This document shows positions 9,770 to 23,200 of a stretch of 64,000 nt of DNA, one piece after another; within the stretch, counting starts at the first letter, position 1; every line of letters starts with the position of its first letter. The notes beneath the pieces are model-generated. The model did no database searches, was not told the DNA's origin, and saw only the letters and a list, made by a program, of their open reading frames with translations. The stretch spans positions 132,444,090 through 132,508,089 of the forward strand of contig CATIUR010000002.1 in assembly GCA_949592205.1 (NCBI GenBank), read 5' to 3'. Source of the stretch: Helichrysum umbraculigerum. Its lineage: Eukaryota > Streptophyta > Magnoliopsida > Asterales > Asteraceae. The position numbers and the translations under genes are program-made.

Positions 9770-12235
9770 TGTAACACCCCCGAAATTCACTGTTTTGCGG
9801 AAGCATAGTTTGGGGTGTTACTAATCAAATATCACAGCACAAAGATAAAGTAAACGACATCTATATGCAACGTTTGTAAATTAGTTACATTCCATAGATA
9901 TATTGTTTGAAAACTTAGTGTTTTCGTATACAAAAATGTAGTTTCCCTAGAGTCCGCGCGTGTAGCGGGAGATTCTATTACATAATCAAAATATACAAAA
10001 GATAATGCTAAGAATCTCCGTTAATGCAGTTATGTTGAAATCATGCGACTCTAGCTAAAATCCTGGAGTAATCCTACTCCATCCGAGTACCTGAGAAAAC
10101 ATGCTAAAAAGTGTCAACCAAAAGGTTGGTGAATCTCACAGGTTTGTAAGTTATATTAGCTTTGAACACGAGATTTCATCAGTAATGCCCGCAGGCGTAA
10201 AGTCAGCAATTTCAATCCAGAAATCGTAAAACCAGTATTTGCAATCCAGCAAATGTAATTAAGTAAGTTTATACAGTTGCCATGAGGCTCATAATCGAAG
10301 CTTAACCCGTAAGTAATAAGTTTGCTCCCGTGACATGCTCGTAAATGAGCAAGCATCAGTAACGAATAATTAGTCACCCGTTTCTACGTGTAAATCAGTA
10401 CGTGGCAGCGCTACTGCCCCGGGTGGGGAGGGTCATTTCCCTAATGGATCCATTAACTAGTGTTCGCGCTTAAGTCCATAACTAACGATATATGATGGAG
10501 AGACTTCTGTTTGTAAGTAAACTCATGCAATTTCGTTTGGTATAGTAAACAGTTTAGTACTTGTGTTCAAGAAAATCAGTAGCATGTATCTCCCCCAATA
10601 AGATAAAACAGTAAAAGTGGGGCCGTAAGACTCACCTGAGTCTTGTAGTAATCAGTTGCAATTAGCAAGTAGTAAGTAAAGCAAGTAGGTTCTCTGAACC
10701 CGTAACCTTCAAATGCCTAATCATATGAAGTTATGTAAGTATGCGTCTCACGAGACGTTTCGTTTAGTTGTACACAACTAGTATATCCAGTGTTTGTCCG
10801 TATGTTTGTAATTGTTTGTTTGTTAGAAAACATATTTGGCCCGTTGGTGACGGTTTGTAGCAAAAATTCTAAAATGTTGACTTTGCTACAGTAAATGTGC
10901 TACAGTGAATTGCTACAGTAAAATTTGACTTTTTGCTACAGTAACTTTGACTTTTCTATAGTGAAAATCCTTTAAAATTTCCAAGTTTTCTGTTTTCTGC
11001 GACATAAGCTGCGACACAAGGATTTGTATGCGACACAAGGGTTGTGTCGCATGAAGTATGCGAAACAAGGGTTGTGTCGCATGAAGTATGCGACACAAGA
11101 GCTCTGCGACACAGTGGTTGTGTCGCAGAAGCTTGCGATGCTAATTCAATAGCGACATAAGGGTTGTGTCGTATAAAAATACGACATAATATGCGACATA
11201 GAGTGCGACACAATATTGTGTCGCAAGGGTTACGACACTAACGGTAAAATACGACACAAGGTGCGACATAACAGGCTTTATGCGACACAAGTGTTGTGTC
11301 GCAAAGATGAACACCAACCCAGAAACTTTCGGGCTTCGAGATTTTCCGACCAAAAACGCAAATCTAATGTATTTTTGAGCTGTAAAATCGTGTTTTCTTC
11401 ATGGTTTAGGTTATAACTATGTTGTGTACACATCAAAACATCAAAACATTACACCAAATTGAATAGATCTAAGATTTTAGAAATTTCTTACTTTTGTAAA
11501 TCGAGCTAGATTGAGGATGGAATGATGAAAACGGTCTTGATATTCTTGCTCCACTCGTGATGGTGATTTCGAATATGTAAATTTCGTGGATTGATTTGTA
11601 TTCCGAAAATTTGGTAGTATTTTTAGTGAGAGTGTTTTTGGGGTATGTGTGTTTTTGGAGATAATGAAAATGAAAGAAGAATGAGGAGGGGAAGGGGTGT
11701 TGGCTGATCCAAGAGACAAGGGAGGGGAAAACGCTCCCTAAAATACAGTATTTACTCCGTGTCCTAATTGATTAGTCGTTTGTTTTTAGTTTTTAACCAA
11801 ACAGTTATATTTAACCAAACGTTTACATTTTTAAAATGTAACTAGAGTATTTAAATAAAAATACCTTGAAATTAATAATAGAAACATTTGTCGCAGTATC
11901 TAAATTACTAACTCGCGTTTATTACGTTTTGTTGCATTATTTAAATGTCGTCGCAATAATATGTAAATAATGTTCGTTCAGTTGCGTATTTTATATAACA
12001 AAATACGTTCTTATTATTTAAGTAAATTTCTGTCACCAACGTTCAAATAAACTGTGTCGGACTCCGTCCGGTTAATTCGTACGATTTATCCAAATCGCGT
12101 AAGTACACACATATATATATAATCACCTTATATATATATACAAATAGAGCCTGTAATTAGTCCTATTACATACTAATTACAACTAGTTACAAACCATTTG
12201 GCATAATTAATTATCCTAATTATGCAGGTGTTACA
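9770..12235 (-). repeat. LTR 2 (shared: 5' LTR of unit 1, 3' LTR of unit 2)
   Basis: The LTR is 2466 bp with the same termini as LTR 1, from which it differs at about ten positions by eye. It shares ATACAGTTGCC near 10272 and AACGCT near 11730 with LTR 4, while LTRs 1 and 3 have ATACCGTTGCC and AACACT. The dyad cluster is at 10999-11303. Confidence 0.95.
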
Positions 12236-12271
12236 TTCTCCCCTTGTTAAAGAAATTTCGTCCCGAAATTA
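12236..12271 (-). promoter_or_regulatory. Unit 2 polypurine tract and stop-codon hairpin
   Basis: The sequence is identical to the unit 1 block: a purine run next to LTR 2 and a 7-bp hairpin with loop TCC overlapping the stop codon at 12269-12271. Confidence 0.85.
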
Positions 12272-15200
12272 GCTTGGGTGCACGGACGGTGCGTTATCTG
12301 GGAAGAGATGTGGGTATTTCTGTCGTATTTGGTCTTCCCGTTCCCAGGTGAATTCAGGACCACGTCTAGAATTCCACCTGACTTTTACGATGGGAATACG
12401 ACTCTGTTTCAATCGTTTGACCTCACGGTCCATGATTTCCATAGGTTCCTCGACAAAATGAAGTTTATCATCGATTTGAATTTCGTCGAGCGGTATAATC
12501 AGTGTCTCGTCAGACAGACATTTCTTCAAGTTAGAAATGTGGAATGTGTTGTGAACGCTGCTAAGCTCAGCAGGAAGTTGCAGGCGGTATGCCACTGGGC
12601 CAATCCTTTCAAGGATTTCGAATGGCCCAATGTATCTGGGGTTTAGTTTGCCTCGCCTTCCAAATCGAATGACACCTTTCCACGGTGCCACTTTGAGTAG
12701 CACCTTGTCCCCTACCTGGAACTCAAGGTGTTTGCGTCTCACGTCAGCATAGCTTTTCTGACGATCACGTGCGGCTTTCAGCCGGTTTTGAATACCAATG
12801 ATTTTCTCAGTAGTTTCATGAATGATATCTGGACCCGTTAGTTGGGAATCTCCTAACTCAGTCCAACAGATAGGTGATCGGCACTTACGTCCGTAGAGTG
12901 CCTCGAAAGGTGCAGCCTTAATGCTGGTATGGTAACTGTTGTTATACGAGAACTCGCACAACGGTAAGTGATTTTCCCAAGAAGTACCAAAGTCAACTAC
13001 GCAGGCTCGCAGCATATCCTCCAGTGTTTGAATAGTTCGCTCGCTTTGGCCATCGGTTTGCGGGTGATAAGCAGTACTCATATCCAGACGAGTACCAAGA
13101 GATTTCTGTAGTGATTGCCAAAAGTTAGAAGTAAAACGGCTGTCCCTATCCGATATGATCGAGATAGGTACACCGTGTCGCGAGATGATTTCTTTGACGT
13201 AGATGCGAGTCAGACGCTCCATCTTGTCGGTTTCCTTGATGGCCAGAAAATGAGCAGATTTCGTGAGACGGTCCACGATCATCCAAATGGTATCGCAACC
13301 ACTCGAGGTTTTTGGTAGTTTGGTAATGAAGTCCATGGTAATCTGTTCCCATTTCCATTGAGGAATTTCAGGTTGTTGGAGCAACCCCGAGGGTCTTTGG
13401 TGTTCAGCCTTGACTTTGGAACAGGTTAGGCATTTACTGACGTACAAGGCGATGTCAGCTTTCATGTTAGGCCACCAATACAACCCTTTGACGTCGTGAT
13501 ACATCTTGTCAGATCCAGGATGTATAGAGTATCGAGATTTGTGAGCTTCAGCCATCACCAAATCTCGCAAGTTTCCGAATTTAGGTAACCACACCCGGTT
13601 AGAGAAGTATCGAGTTCCATCAGGTTTGATTTCGAATTGTTTATCCAAGCCTTGCAAAGCTTCATTTTTCAAGTTTTCATCGTTGAGTGCTTCAAGTTGA
13701 GCGGTAAGGATTTGAGCAGGGAGCTCGTTACGAATTGTCATAGAGAGTGCTCGGACTCGAAGGGGTTTCACTCGTTCTTTTCGGCTTAAGGCATCGGCAA
13801 CTACGTTAGCCTTGCCCGGATGGTATTTGATCTCGTAGTCGTAGTCACTAAGTAACTCAACCCAACGACGTTGCCTCATGTTTAGATCTTTCTGATCGAA
13901 TATGTGTTGAAGACTTTTGTGATCGGTAAAGATAGTGCTTTTCGTACCGTAGAGATAATGTCTCCAGATTTTCAATGCGAAGACCACAGCACCTAACTCG
14001 AGGTCGTGGGTCGTATAGTTTTTCTCGTGTATTTTTAGTTGTCGTGAGGCATAGGCAATGACTTTTTCCCGCTGCATTAACACGCAACCAAGTCCTTGGT
14101 GTGAGGCGTCGCAATAAACTACGAAATCGTCGGTGCCCTCGGTTAAGGACAAGATTGGTGCACTGCAAAGTTTGCTTTTCAATAGCTGGAAAGCTGACTC
14201 TTGTTTATCAGTCCAATCGAACTTCTTATCTTTCTAAGTCAGTGTGGTTAGGGGAACAACTATTCTTGAAAAGTTTTCGATGAATCGGCGATAATAACCA
14301 GCAAGACCTAAGAATTGTCTCACTTCGGTTGGAGTGGTCGGTGACTCCCAGCCCTTGATTGCTTCAATCTTGGCGGGATCAACATGAATTCCCTGGCTGT
14401 CAATCACGTGTCCGAGGAATTGAACAGTTCGAATCCAGAACTCACACTTAGAGAATTTGGCATATAACTCTTCGTGTTTAAGAAGTCCTAGGATGGTTTT
14501 CAGATGTTGAGCATGCTCCTGCTCATTGCGAGAGTAAATCAAGATATCATCGATGAACACAATGACGAATTTGTCAAGATATGGTTTGCACACCCGATTC
14601 ATAAGGTCCATGAATACGGCCGGTGCGTTGGTCAACCCGAATGGCATCACTTGGAATTCGTAATGCCCATAACGAGTTCGGAAAGCTGTCTTTGGGATAT
14701 CATTGTCACGGACTCGGAGTTGATGATAACCCGACCGTAGATCAATCTTTGAGTAAACACTCGATCCCTGGAGTTGGTCAAATAGGTCATCGATTCTAGG
14801 AAGCGGGTACCGATTCTTTATGGTTAGCTTATTCAGCTCTCGGTAGTCAATACACATGCGGAAAGATCCATCTTTCTTTTTCACGAATAAGACCGGAGCT
14901 CCCCAAGGCGAGGAACTTGGTCGAATGAATCCTCTGTCCAGGAGTTCCTGTAGTTGGTTAGAAAACTCCTGCATTTCGGATGGTGCTAAACGGTAAGGGG
15001 CTCGTGCCACGGGTGCAGCTCCGGGCACAAGTTCGATTTGAAATTCAACTTGTCTAGGTGGCGGAAGTCCGGGCAAGTCTTCAGGAAAGACTTCCGGGAA
15101 ATCCCGCACGATCGGAACATCCTCAAGTTGCTTCTCCTCCGACTTCTTCTCCGTTACATGTGCAAGGATGGCTTGATACCCTTTTCGTAGGTATTTTCTA

Positions 15201-16678
15201 GTTTTCAGACAGGAGACAATATTCAGATTTCGTCTGCCGGTCTCCCCTTGTAGGACTAAGGTTCCACCGGAGACAAGAGGTATGCGAACGAGTTTGTCAT
15301 GACAGATGATTTCAGCTCGGTGCTTGGATAACCAATCCATACCGACAATAATGTCGAAGCTGCCGATCTCGACAGGGATTAAATCAATGGAAAACGTTTC
15401 GTTCGTGAGGTTAAGTGTACAGTTGTGTATGATGCTATCAGTCTCAGTCAGTTTGCCGTTAGCTAATTCTACAATGTATTTAGCATCTAAGGCAGTGGGA
15501 GTTATATCAAGTAAAGGGCTAAATTTCTCAGAAATGAAGCTTCTATCGGCACCGGTATCAAATAATACAGAAGCAGTAAGGTCGTTGAGAAGGAACGTAC
15601 CCGTCACGACATTCGGGTCTTGTCTGGCTTCCCCAGCCTTGATAACGAATGCTCTACCACGAGCAGGGTTGTTGTTGTTTTTCAGCTTTGGGCAATCTTT
15701 CTTGAAATGCCCTGTATTTCCGCACCCAAAGCAGGCCTTTGGTGCATTAGTGTTGGGGGTAGAAATGTTGGTTCGGCAATCCTTGGCTAGATGCCCGAAC
15801 CGTTTGCAGTTGGAGCAAGGGCAAGAACCGTCATGATGGCGGCTGCATTTGGAACAGTAAGACTTGTTCCCGCTGTACCCTTTCTTTTCCGAAGTCCCCG
15901 ATGAATAAGCCTTAATGTACTCAGGCTTTTTGTTGGAGGTTTGGTTGGATGAGTTGGGGTTACATTCCCACTTGCGTTTGTTGTTTGCAGATGGGGTTGA
16001 AGTTGTGCCACGGCGGACAGAATTTGCCGTTAGTTCATGGGCCATACGGATGGCGCTCTGAATAGTACCCGGTTTGGAAGAAGTTACCAGGTCTTGGAGT
16101 CTCTCAGGAAGACCATCAACGAATTTCTCGATCCTCTTATACTCAGGATCGACCATGGTTGGGCACAGAAGTGCCAGTTGGTGGAAACGGTTTGTGTATC
16201 CGGTGATGTCATCACCCTGCATCTTGTGGTTCCAAAATTCCATTTCCAGCTGTTTCAATTCATCCCTTGGGCAGTACTCGCCCCTCAACATCTCTTTCAA
16301 CTCCTCCCACGGGAGTTGGTAAGCAGTAGCAACACTCACAGTCTGGGCATAAGTGTTCCACCAGGTGAGTGCGGTGTCAGTAAAAGTACTAACGGAGAAC
16401 TTAACTTTGTCTCCTTCCGCACAGTTGCAGATCAGAAATACGGATTCGACTTTCTCGATCCAGCGTACTAGACCGATAGCTCCCTCAGTACCTGCAAAGT
16501 TTAGAGGTTTGCAGTTCTGAAAGTCTTTGTATGAACAGGGTTTAGCAGTAGTGGTTTCAGCGGCATCGCTGTTCCTCGTGGAATTTGGTGGAGTATTCCG
16601 AGCCAAGGCTTCAGTAACAGCCTGGGTTATAAGGGAGGTAATCTGGGCATCGGTGTATGGTCTTGTCTTTGGCGGCAT
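12269..16678 (-). pseudogene. gag-pol: Unit 2 gag-pol polyprotein with one nonsense mutation
   Basis: The 1470-codon frame is broken only by TAG at codon 815 (14234-14236). It replaces Gln of TLTQKDKKFDW between the RT and the RNase H domains, again a C-to-T change at CAG. Upstream are gag with CCHC knuckles, protease DTGA and the RT with FIDDILIYS. Downstream are RNase H (YCDASHQGLG, TDHKSLQH), the integrase zinc finger and DDE core, GPF..ERIG and the chromodomain-like tail. A translated product would stop after the RT. Confidence 0.93.
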
Positions 16679-16954
16679 GATTCTTCAATAAAAGAAATGA
16701 AGATACATGAGATTTTGTAGGAACTTGTAATTGTCACAGATGTACATGTATAAAAGCAGTAATACATAACATCAACATGGAAAAATGACAATTATTATGA
16801 GTTGAAATATCAAGGAATATTTGATGGATAATGCGAATTCAAAGGTTACATCCTACAGAGATATTACAAAAGGTGTCGGGAATTGTTACATCCGACTAGT
16901 TTATAGAATAGCGCTAGATAGTCATTAGATTACGAGACAAAGACTACACTAGTC

Positions 16955-17461
16955 TTAATGTAGATTAATCTGTTCCATCAGCGCGACAAGGCGGTCCACG
17001 GTTTCTGCCAGCCTGTTGGTTTGCCTGGCATTGTCTTCAACTAAGGCCAGTCGTTGTGCTAGTACACAAGAGTGATCCTCAGTCTCCTGTGAACGTTGTT
17101 CACATTCCTCTAGTCGGTTTCTTACAAGTTCATCCGCACCTAATTCGGCGGTCATTGAGTCCTGAATTATGCTTACAGAGAGGTTGGTATCCTCTTGTTC
17201 TCGCTGGAGTTGGGATATGTGATCAAGTGCCTGGTGAAGCAGGTAGGTCATTCGGAGTTGTTCCCGTTCGAGATGTTCGAGCCTTTGCTCCTGACGGTGA
17301 AGTTGGGTAGCCAACACTGGCATCGTGAGGTGTGCCGAGTTCTGAGAGTTATGAACAGGATAGGGGTTGGTTCGAGGTGACCTTGTGTTCCTCCTGGCTT
17401 CTCGTGGGTTCCGTGACCCATGTGAGTGAGAGTGTGACGGATTAGGTGGTGTGTTTGCCAT
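16955..17461 (-). CDS. Unit 2 pre-gag coiled-coil ORF (168 aa)
   Basis: This is the same ORF as in unit 1, with the ATG at 17459-17461 and full length. It differs from unit 1 at a few residues (SAHLT for LAHLT, LEREQ for LEPEQ). Proline in unit 1 falls inside the predicted helix, so unit 2 keeps the better coiled coil. No family is recognised. Confidence 0.7.
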   Translation of the reverse strand: MANTPPNPSHSHSHGSRNPREARRNTRSPRTNPYPVHNSQNSAHLTMPVLATQLHRQEQRLEHLEREQLRMTYLLHQALDHISQLQREQEDTNLSVSIIQDSMTAELGADELVRNRLEECEQRSQETEDHSCVLAQRLALVEDNARQTNRLAETVDRLVALMEQINLH

Positions 17462-17764
17462 TCCTGTGGCAGAATGTAAGTAAGACGAGGCTAATATATA
17501 TACATATATCATATCCAGCCTATTGTCTAGCACGTATCAAGTAATGGTCCGGTTCTCTCGTGGTCAGAGTCAACTAACGTATCCCCGTTCAACATAATCA
17601 TTTCAGACCTTACATCATCTTTCCTTAATTGTACATAGTTGATCAGGCTATGTTAAATTAAAGTCGTATGCTGAAATTTCTGAACCAGTCATGTCTAATA
17701 AGAGAATACTGCCTAACGGTCATAGTCTAGGCCCACTAAATGCAACCTAGTTCACTATAACCTT

Positions 17765-17778
17765 AGGCTCTGATACCA
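17765..17778 (-). promoter_or_regulatory. Unit 2 primer-binding site (initiator Met tRNA)
   Basis: TGGTATCAGAGCCT on the - strand lies three bases from the LTR that starts at 17782. Confidence 0.93.
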
Positions 17779-17781
17779 ATC

Positions 17782-20249
17782 TGTAACACCCCCGAAATTC
17801 ACTGTTTTGCGGAAGCATAGTTTGGGGTGTTACTAATCAAATATCACAGCACAAAGATAAAGTAAACGACATCTATATGCAACGTTTGTAAATTAGTTAC
17901 ATTCCATAGATATATTGTTTGAAAACTTAGTGTTTTCGTATACAAAAATGTAGTTTCCCTAGAGTCCGCGCGTGTAGCGGGAGATTCTATTACATAATCA
18001 AAATATACAAAAGATAATGCTAAGAATCTCCGTTAATGCAGTTATGTTGAAATCATGCGACTCTAGCTAAAATCCTGGAGTAATCCTACTCCATCCGAGT
18101 ACCTGAGAAAACATGCTAAAAAGTGTCAACCAAAAGGTTGGTGAATCTCACAGGTTTGTAAGTTATATTAGCTTTGAACACGAGATTTCATCAGTAATGC
18201 CCGCAGGCGTAAAGTCAGCAATTTCAATCCAGAAATCGTAAAACCAGTATTTGCAATCCAGCAAATGTAATTAAGTAAGTTTATACCGTTGCCATGAGGC
18301 TCATAATCGAAGCTTAACCCGTAAGTAATAAGTTTGCTCCCGTGACATGCTCGTAAATGAGCAAGCATCAGTAACGAATAATTAGTCACCCGTTTCTACG
18401 TGTAAATCAGTACGTGGCAGCGCTACTGCCCCGGGTGGGGAGGGTCATTTCCCTAATGGATCCATTAACTAGTGTTCGCGCTTAAGTCCATAACTAACGA
18501 TATATGATGGAGAGACTTCTGTTTGTAAGTAAACTCATGCAATTTCGTTTGGTATAGTAAACAGTTTAGTACTTGTGTTCAAGAAAATCAGTAGCATGTA
18601 TCTCCCCCAATAAGATAAAACAGTAAAAGTGGGGCCGTAAGACTCACCTGAGTCTTGTAGTAATCAGTTGCAATTAGCAAGTAGTAAGTAAAGCAAGTAG
18701 GTTCTCTGAACCCGTAACCTTCAAATGCCTAATCATATGAAGTTATGTAAGTATGCGTCTCACGAGACGTTTCGTTTAGTTGTACACAACTAGTATATCC
18801 AGTGTTTGTCCGTATGTTTGTAATTGTTTGTTTGTTAGAAAACATATTTGGCCCGTTGGTGACGGTTTGTAGCAAAAATTCTAAAATGTTGACTTTGCTA
18901 CAGTAAATGTGCTACAGTGAATTGCTACAGTAAAATTTGACTTTTTGCTACAGTAACTTTGACTTTTCTATAGTGAAAATCCTTTAAAATTTCCAAGTTT
19001 TCTGTTTTCTGCGACATAAGCTGCGACACAAGGATTTGTATGCGACACAAGGGTTGTGTCGCATGAAGTATGCGAAACAAGGGTTGTGTCGCATGAAGTA
19101 TGCGACACAAGAGCTCTGCGACACAGTGGTTGTGTCGCAGAAGCTTGCGATGCTAATTCAATAGCGACATAAGGGTTGTGTCGTATAAAAATACGACATA
19201 ATATGCGACATAGAGTGCGACACAATATTGTGTCGCAAGGGTTACGACACTAACGGTAAAATACGACACAAGGTGCGACATAACAGGCTTTATGCGACAC
19301 AAGCGTTGTGTCGCAAAGATGAACACCAACCCAGAAACTTTCGGGCTTCGAGATTTTCCGACCAAAAACGCAAATCTAATGTATTTTTGAGCTGTAAAAT
19401 CGTGTTTTCTTCATGGTTTAGGTTATAACTATGTTGTGTACACATCAAAACATCAAAACATTACACCAAATTGAATAGATCTAAGATTTTAGAAATTTCT
19501 TACTTTTGTAAATCGAGCTAGATTGAGGATGGAATGATGAAAACGGTCTTGATATTCTTGCTCCACTCGTGATGGTGATTTCGAATATGTAAATTTCGTG
19601 GATTGATTTGTATTCCGAAAATTTGGTAGTATTTTTAGTGAGAGTGTTTTTGGGGTATGTGTGTTTTTGGAGATAATGAAAATGAAAGAAGAATGAGGAG
19701 GGGAAGGGGTGTTGGCTGATCCAAGAGACAAGGGAGGGGAAAACACTCCCTAAAATACAGTATTTACTCCGTGTCCTAATTGATTAATCGTTTGTTTTTA
19801 GTTTTTAACCAAACAGTTATATTTAACCAAACGTTTACATTTTTAAAATGTAACTAGAGTATTTAAATAAAAATACCTTGAAATTAATAATAGAAACATT
19901 TGTCGCAGTATCTAAATTACTAACTCGCGTTTATTACGTTTTGTTGCATTATTTAAATGTCGTCGCAATAATATGTAAATAATGTTCGTTCAGTTGCGTA
20001 TTTTATATAACAAAATACGTTCTTATTATTTAAGTAAATTTCTGTCACCAACGTTCAAATAAACTGTGTCGGACTCCGTCCGGTTAATTCGTACGATTTA
20101 TCCAAATCGCGTAAGTACACACATATATATATAATCACCTTATATATATATATACAAATAGAGCCTGTAATTAGTCCTATTACATACTAATTACAACTAG
20201 TTACAAACCATTTGGCATAATTAATTATCCTAATTATGCAGGTGTTACA
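17782..20249 (-). repeat. LTR 3 (shared: 5' LTR of unit 2, 3' LTR of unit 3)
   Basis: The LTR is 2468 bp. The two extra bases are one more AT step in the run near 20143-20152. The termini match the other copies. It is closest to LTR 1 at the positions that separate LTRs 1 and 3 from LTRs 2 and 4. The dyad cluster is at 19011-19315. Confidence 0.95.
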
Positions 20250-20285
20250 TTCTCCCCTTGTTAAAGAAATTTCGTCCCGAAATTA
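20250..20285 (-). promoter_or_regulatory. Unit 3 polypurine tract and stop-codon hairpin
   Basis: Same sequence as unit 1. The stop codon is at 20283-20285, overlapping the hairpin stem. Confidence 0.85.
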
Positions 20286-23200
20286 GCTTGGGTGCACGGA
20301 CGGTGCGTTATCTGGGAAGAGATGTGGGTATTTCTGTCGTATTTGGTCTTCCCGTTCCCAGGTGAATTCAGGACCACGTCTAGAATTCCACCTAACTTTT
20401 ACGATGGGAATACGACTATGTTTCAATCGTTTGACCTCACGGTCCATGATTTCCATAGGTTCCTCGACAAAATGAAGTTTATCATCGATTTGAATTTCGT
20501 CGAGCGGTATAATCAGTGTCTCGTCAGACAGACATTTCTTCAAGTTAGAAATGTGGAATGTGTTGTGAACGCTGCTAAGCTCAGCAGGAAGTTGCAGGCG
20601 GTATGCCACTGGGCCAATCCTTTCAAGGATTTCGAATGGCCCAATGTATCTGGGGTTTAGTTTGCCTCGCCTTCCAAATCGAATGACACCTTTCCACGGT
20701 GCCACTTTGAGTAGCACCTTGTCCCCTACCTGGAATTCAAGGTGTTTGCGTCTCACGTCAGCATAGCTTTTCTGACGATCACGTGCGGCTTTCAGCCGGT
20801 TTTGAATACCAATGATTTTCTCAGTAGTTTCTTGAATGATATCTGGACCCGTTAGTTGGGAATCTCCTAACTCAGTCCAACAGATAGGTGATCGGCACTT
20901 ACGTCCGTAGAGTGCCTCGAAAGGTGCAGCCTTAATGCTGGTATGGTAACTGTTGTTATACGAGAACTCGCACAACGGTAAGTGATTTTTCCAAGAAGTA
21001 CCAAAGTCAACTACGCAGGCTCGCAGCATATCCTCCAGTGTTTGAATAGTTCGCTCGCTTTGGCCATCGGTTTGCGGGTGATAAGCAGTACTCATATCCA
21101 GACGAGTACCAAGAGATTTCTGTAGTGATTGCCAAAAGTTAGAAGTAAAACGGCTGTCCCTATCCGATATGATCGAGATAGGTACACCGTGTCGCGAGAT
21201 GATTTCTTTGACGTAGATGCGAGTCAGACGCTCCATCTTGTCGGTTTCCTTGATGGCCAGAAAATGAGCAGATTTCGTGAGACGGTCCACGATCATCCAA
21301 ATGGTATCGCAACCACTCGAGGTTTTTGGTAGTTTGGTAATGAAGTCCATGGTAATCTGTTCCCATTTCCATTGAGGAATTTCAGGTTGTTGGAGCAACC
21401 CCGAGGGTCTTTGGTGTTCGGCCTTGACTTTGGAACAGGTTAGGCATTTACTGACGTACAAGGCGATGTCAGCTTTCATGTTAGGCCACCAATACAACCC
21501 TTTGACATCGTGATACATCTTGTCAGATCCATGATGTATAGAGTATCGAGATTTGTGAGCTTCAGCCATCACCAAATCTCGCAAGTTTCCGAATTTAGGT
21601 AACCACACCCGGTTAGAGAAGTATCGAGTTCCATCAGGTTTGATTTCGAATTGTTTATCCAAGCCTCGCAAGGCTTCATTTTTCAAGTTTTCATCGTTGA
21701 GTGCTTCAAGTTGAGCGGTAAGGATTTGAGCAGGGAGCTCGTTACGAATTGTCATAGAGAGTGCTCGGACTTGAAGGGGTTTCACTCGTTCTTTTCGTCT
21801 TAAGGCATCGGCAACTACGTTAGCCTTGCCCGGATGGTATTTGATCTCGCAGTCGTAGTCACTAAGTAACTCAACCCAACGATGTTGCCTCATGTTTAGA
21901 TCTTTCTGATCGAATATGTGTTGAAGACTTTTGTGATCGGTAAAGATAGTGCTTTTCGTACCGTAGAGATAATGTCTCCAGATTTTCAATGCGAAGACCA
22001 CAGCACCTAACTCGAGGTCGTGGGTCGTATAGTTTTTCTCGTGTATTTTTAGTTGTCGTGAGGCATAGGCAATGACTTTTTCCCACTGCATTAACACGCA
22101 ACCAAGTCCTTGGTGTGAGGCGTCGCAATAAACTACGAAATCGTCGGTGCCCTCGGGTAAGGACAAGATTGGTGCACTGCAAAGTTTGCTTTTCAATAGC
22201 TGGAAAGCTGACTCTTGTTTATCAGTCCAATCGAACTTCTTATCTTTCTGAGTCAGTGTGGTTAGGGGAACAGCTATTCTTGAAAAGTTTTCGATGAATC
22301 GGCGATAATAACCAGCAAGACCTAAGAATTGTCTCACTTCGGTTGGAGTGGTCGGTGACTCCCAGCCCTTGATTGCTTCAATCTTGGCGGGATCAACATG
22401 AATTCCCTGGCTGTCAATCACGTGTCCGAGGAATTGAACAGTTCGAATCCAGAACTCACACTTAGAGAATTTGGCATATAACTCTTCGTGTTTAAGAAGT
22501 CCTAGGATGGTTTTCAGATGTTGAGCATGCTCCTGCTCATTGCGAGAGTAAATCAAGATATCATCGATGAACACAATGACGAATTTGTCAAGATATGGTT
22601 TGCACACCCGATTCATAAGGTCCATGAATACGGCCGGTGCGTTGGTCAACCCGAATGGCATCACTTGGAATTCGTAATGCCCATAACGAGTTCGGAAAGC
22701 TGTCTTTGGGATATCATTGTCACGGACTCGGAGTTGATGATAACCCGACCGTAGATCAATCTTTGAGTAAACACTCGATCCCTGGAGTTGGTCAAATAGG
22801 TCATCGATTCTAGGAAGCGGGTACCGATTCTTTATGGTTAGCTTATTCAGCTCTTGGTAGTCAATACACATGCGGAAAGATCCATCTTTCTTTTTCACGA
22901 ATAAGACCGGAGCTCCCCAAGGCGAGGAACTTGGTCGAATGAATCCTCTGTCCAGGAGTTCCTGTAGTTGGTTAGACAACTCCTGCATTTCGGATGGTGC
23001 TAAACGGTAAGGGGCTCGTGCCACGGGTGCAGCTCCGGGCACAAGTTCGATTTGAAATTCAACTTGTCTAGGTGGCGGAAGTCCGGGCAAGTCTTCAGGA
23101 AAGACTTCCGGGAAATCCCGCACGATCGGAACATCCTCAAGTCGCTTCTCCTCCGACTTCTTCTCCGTTACATGTGCAAGGATGGCTTGATACCCTTTTC

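Noticed and set aside
15306..15836. 176-codon + strand frame opposite gag-pol (also in the other units)
   Set aside because: It is antisense to the gag and protease coding region and exists because of codon bias there.
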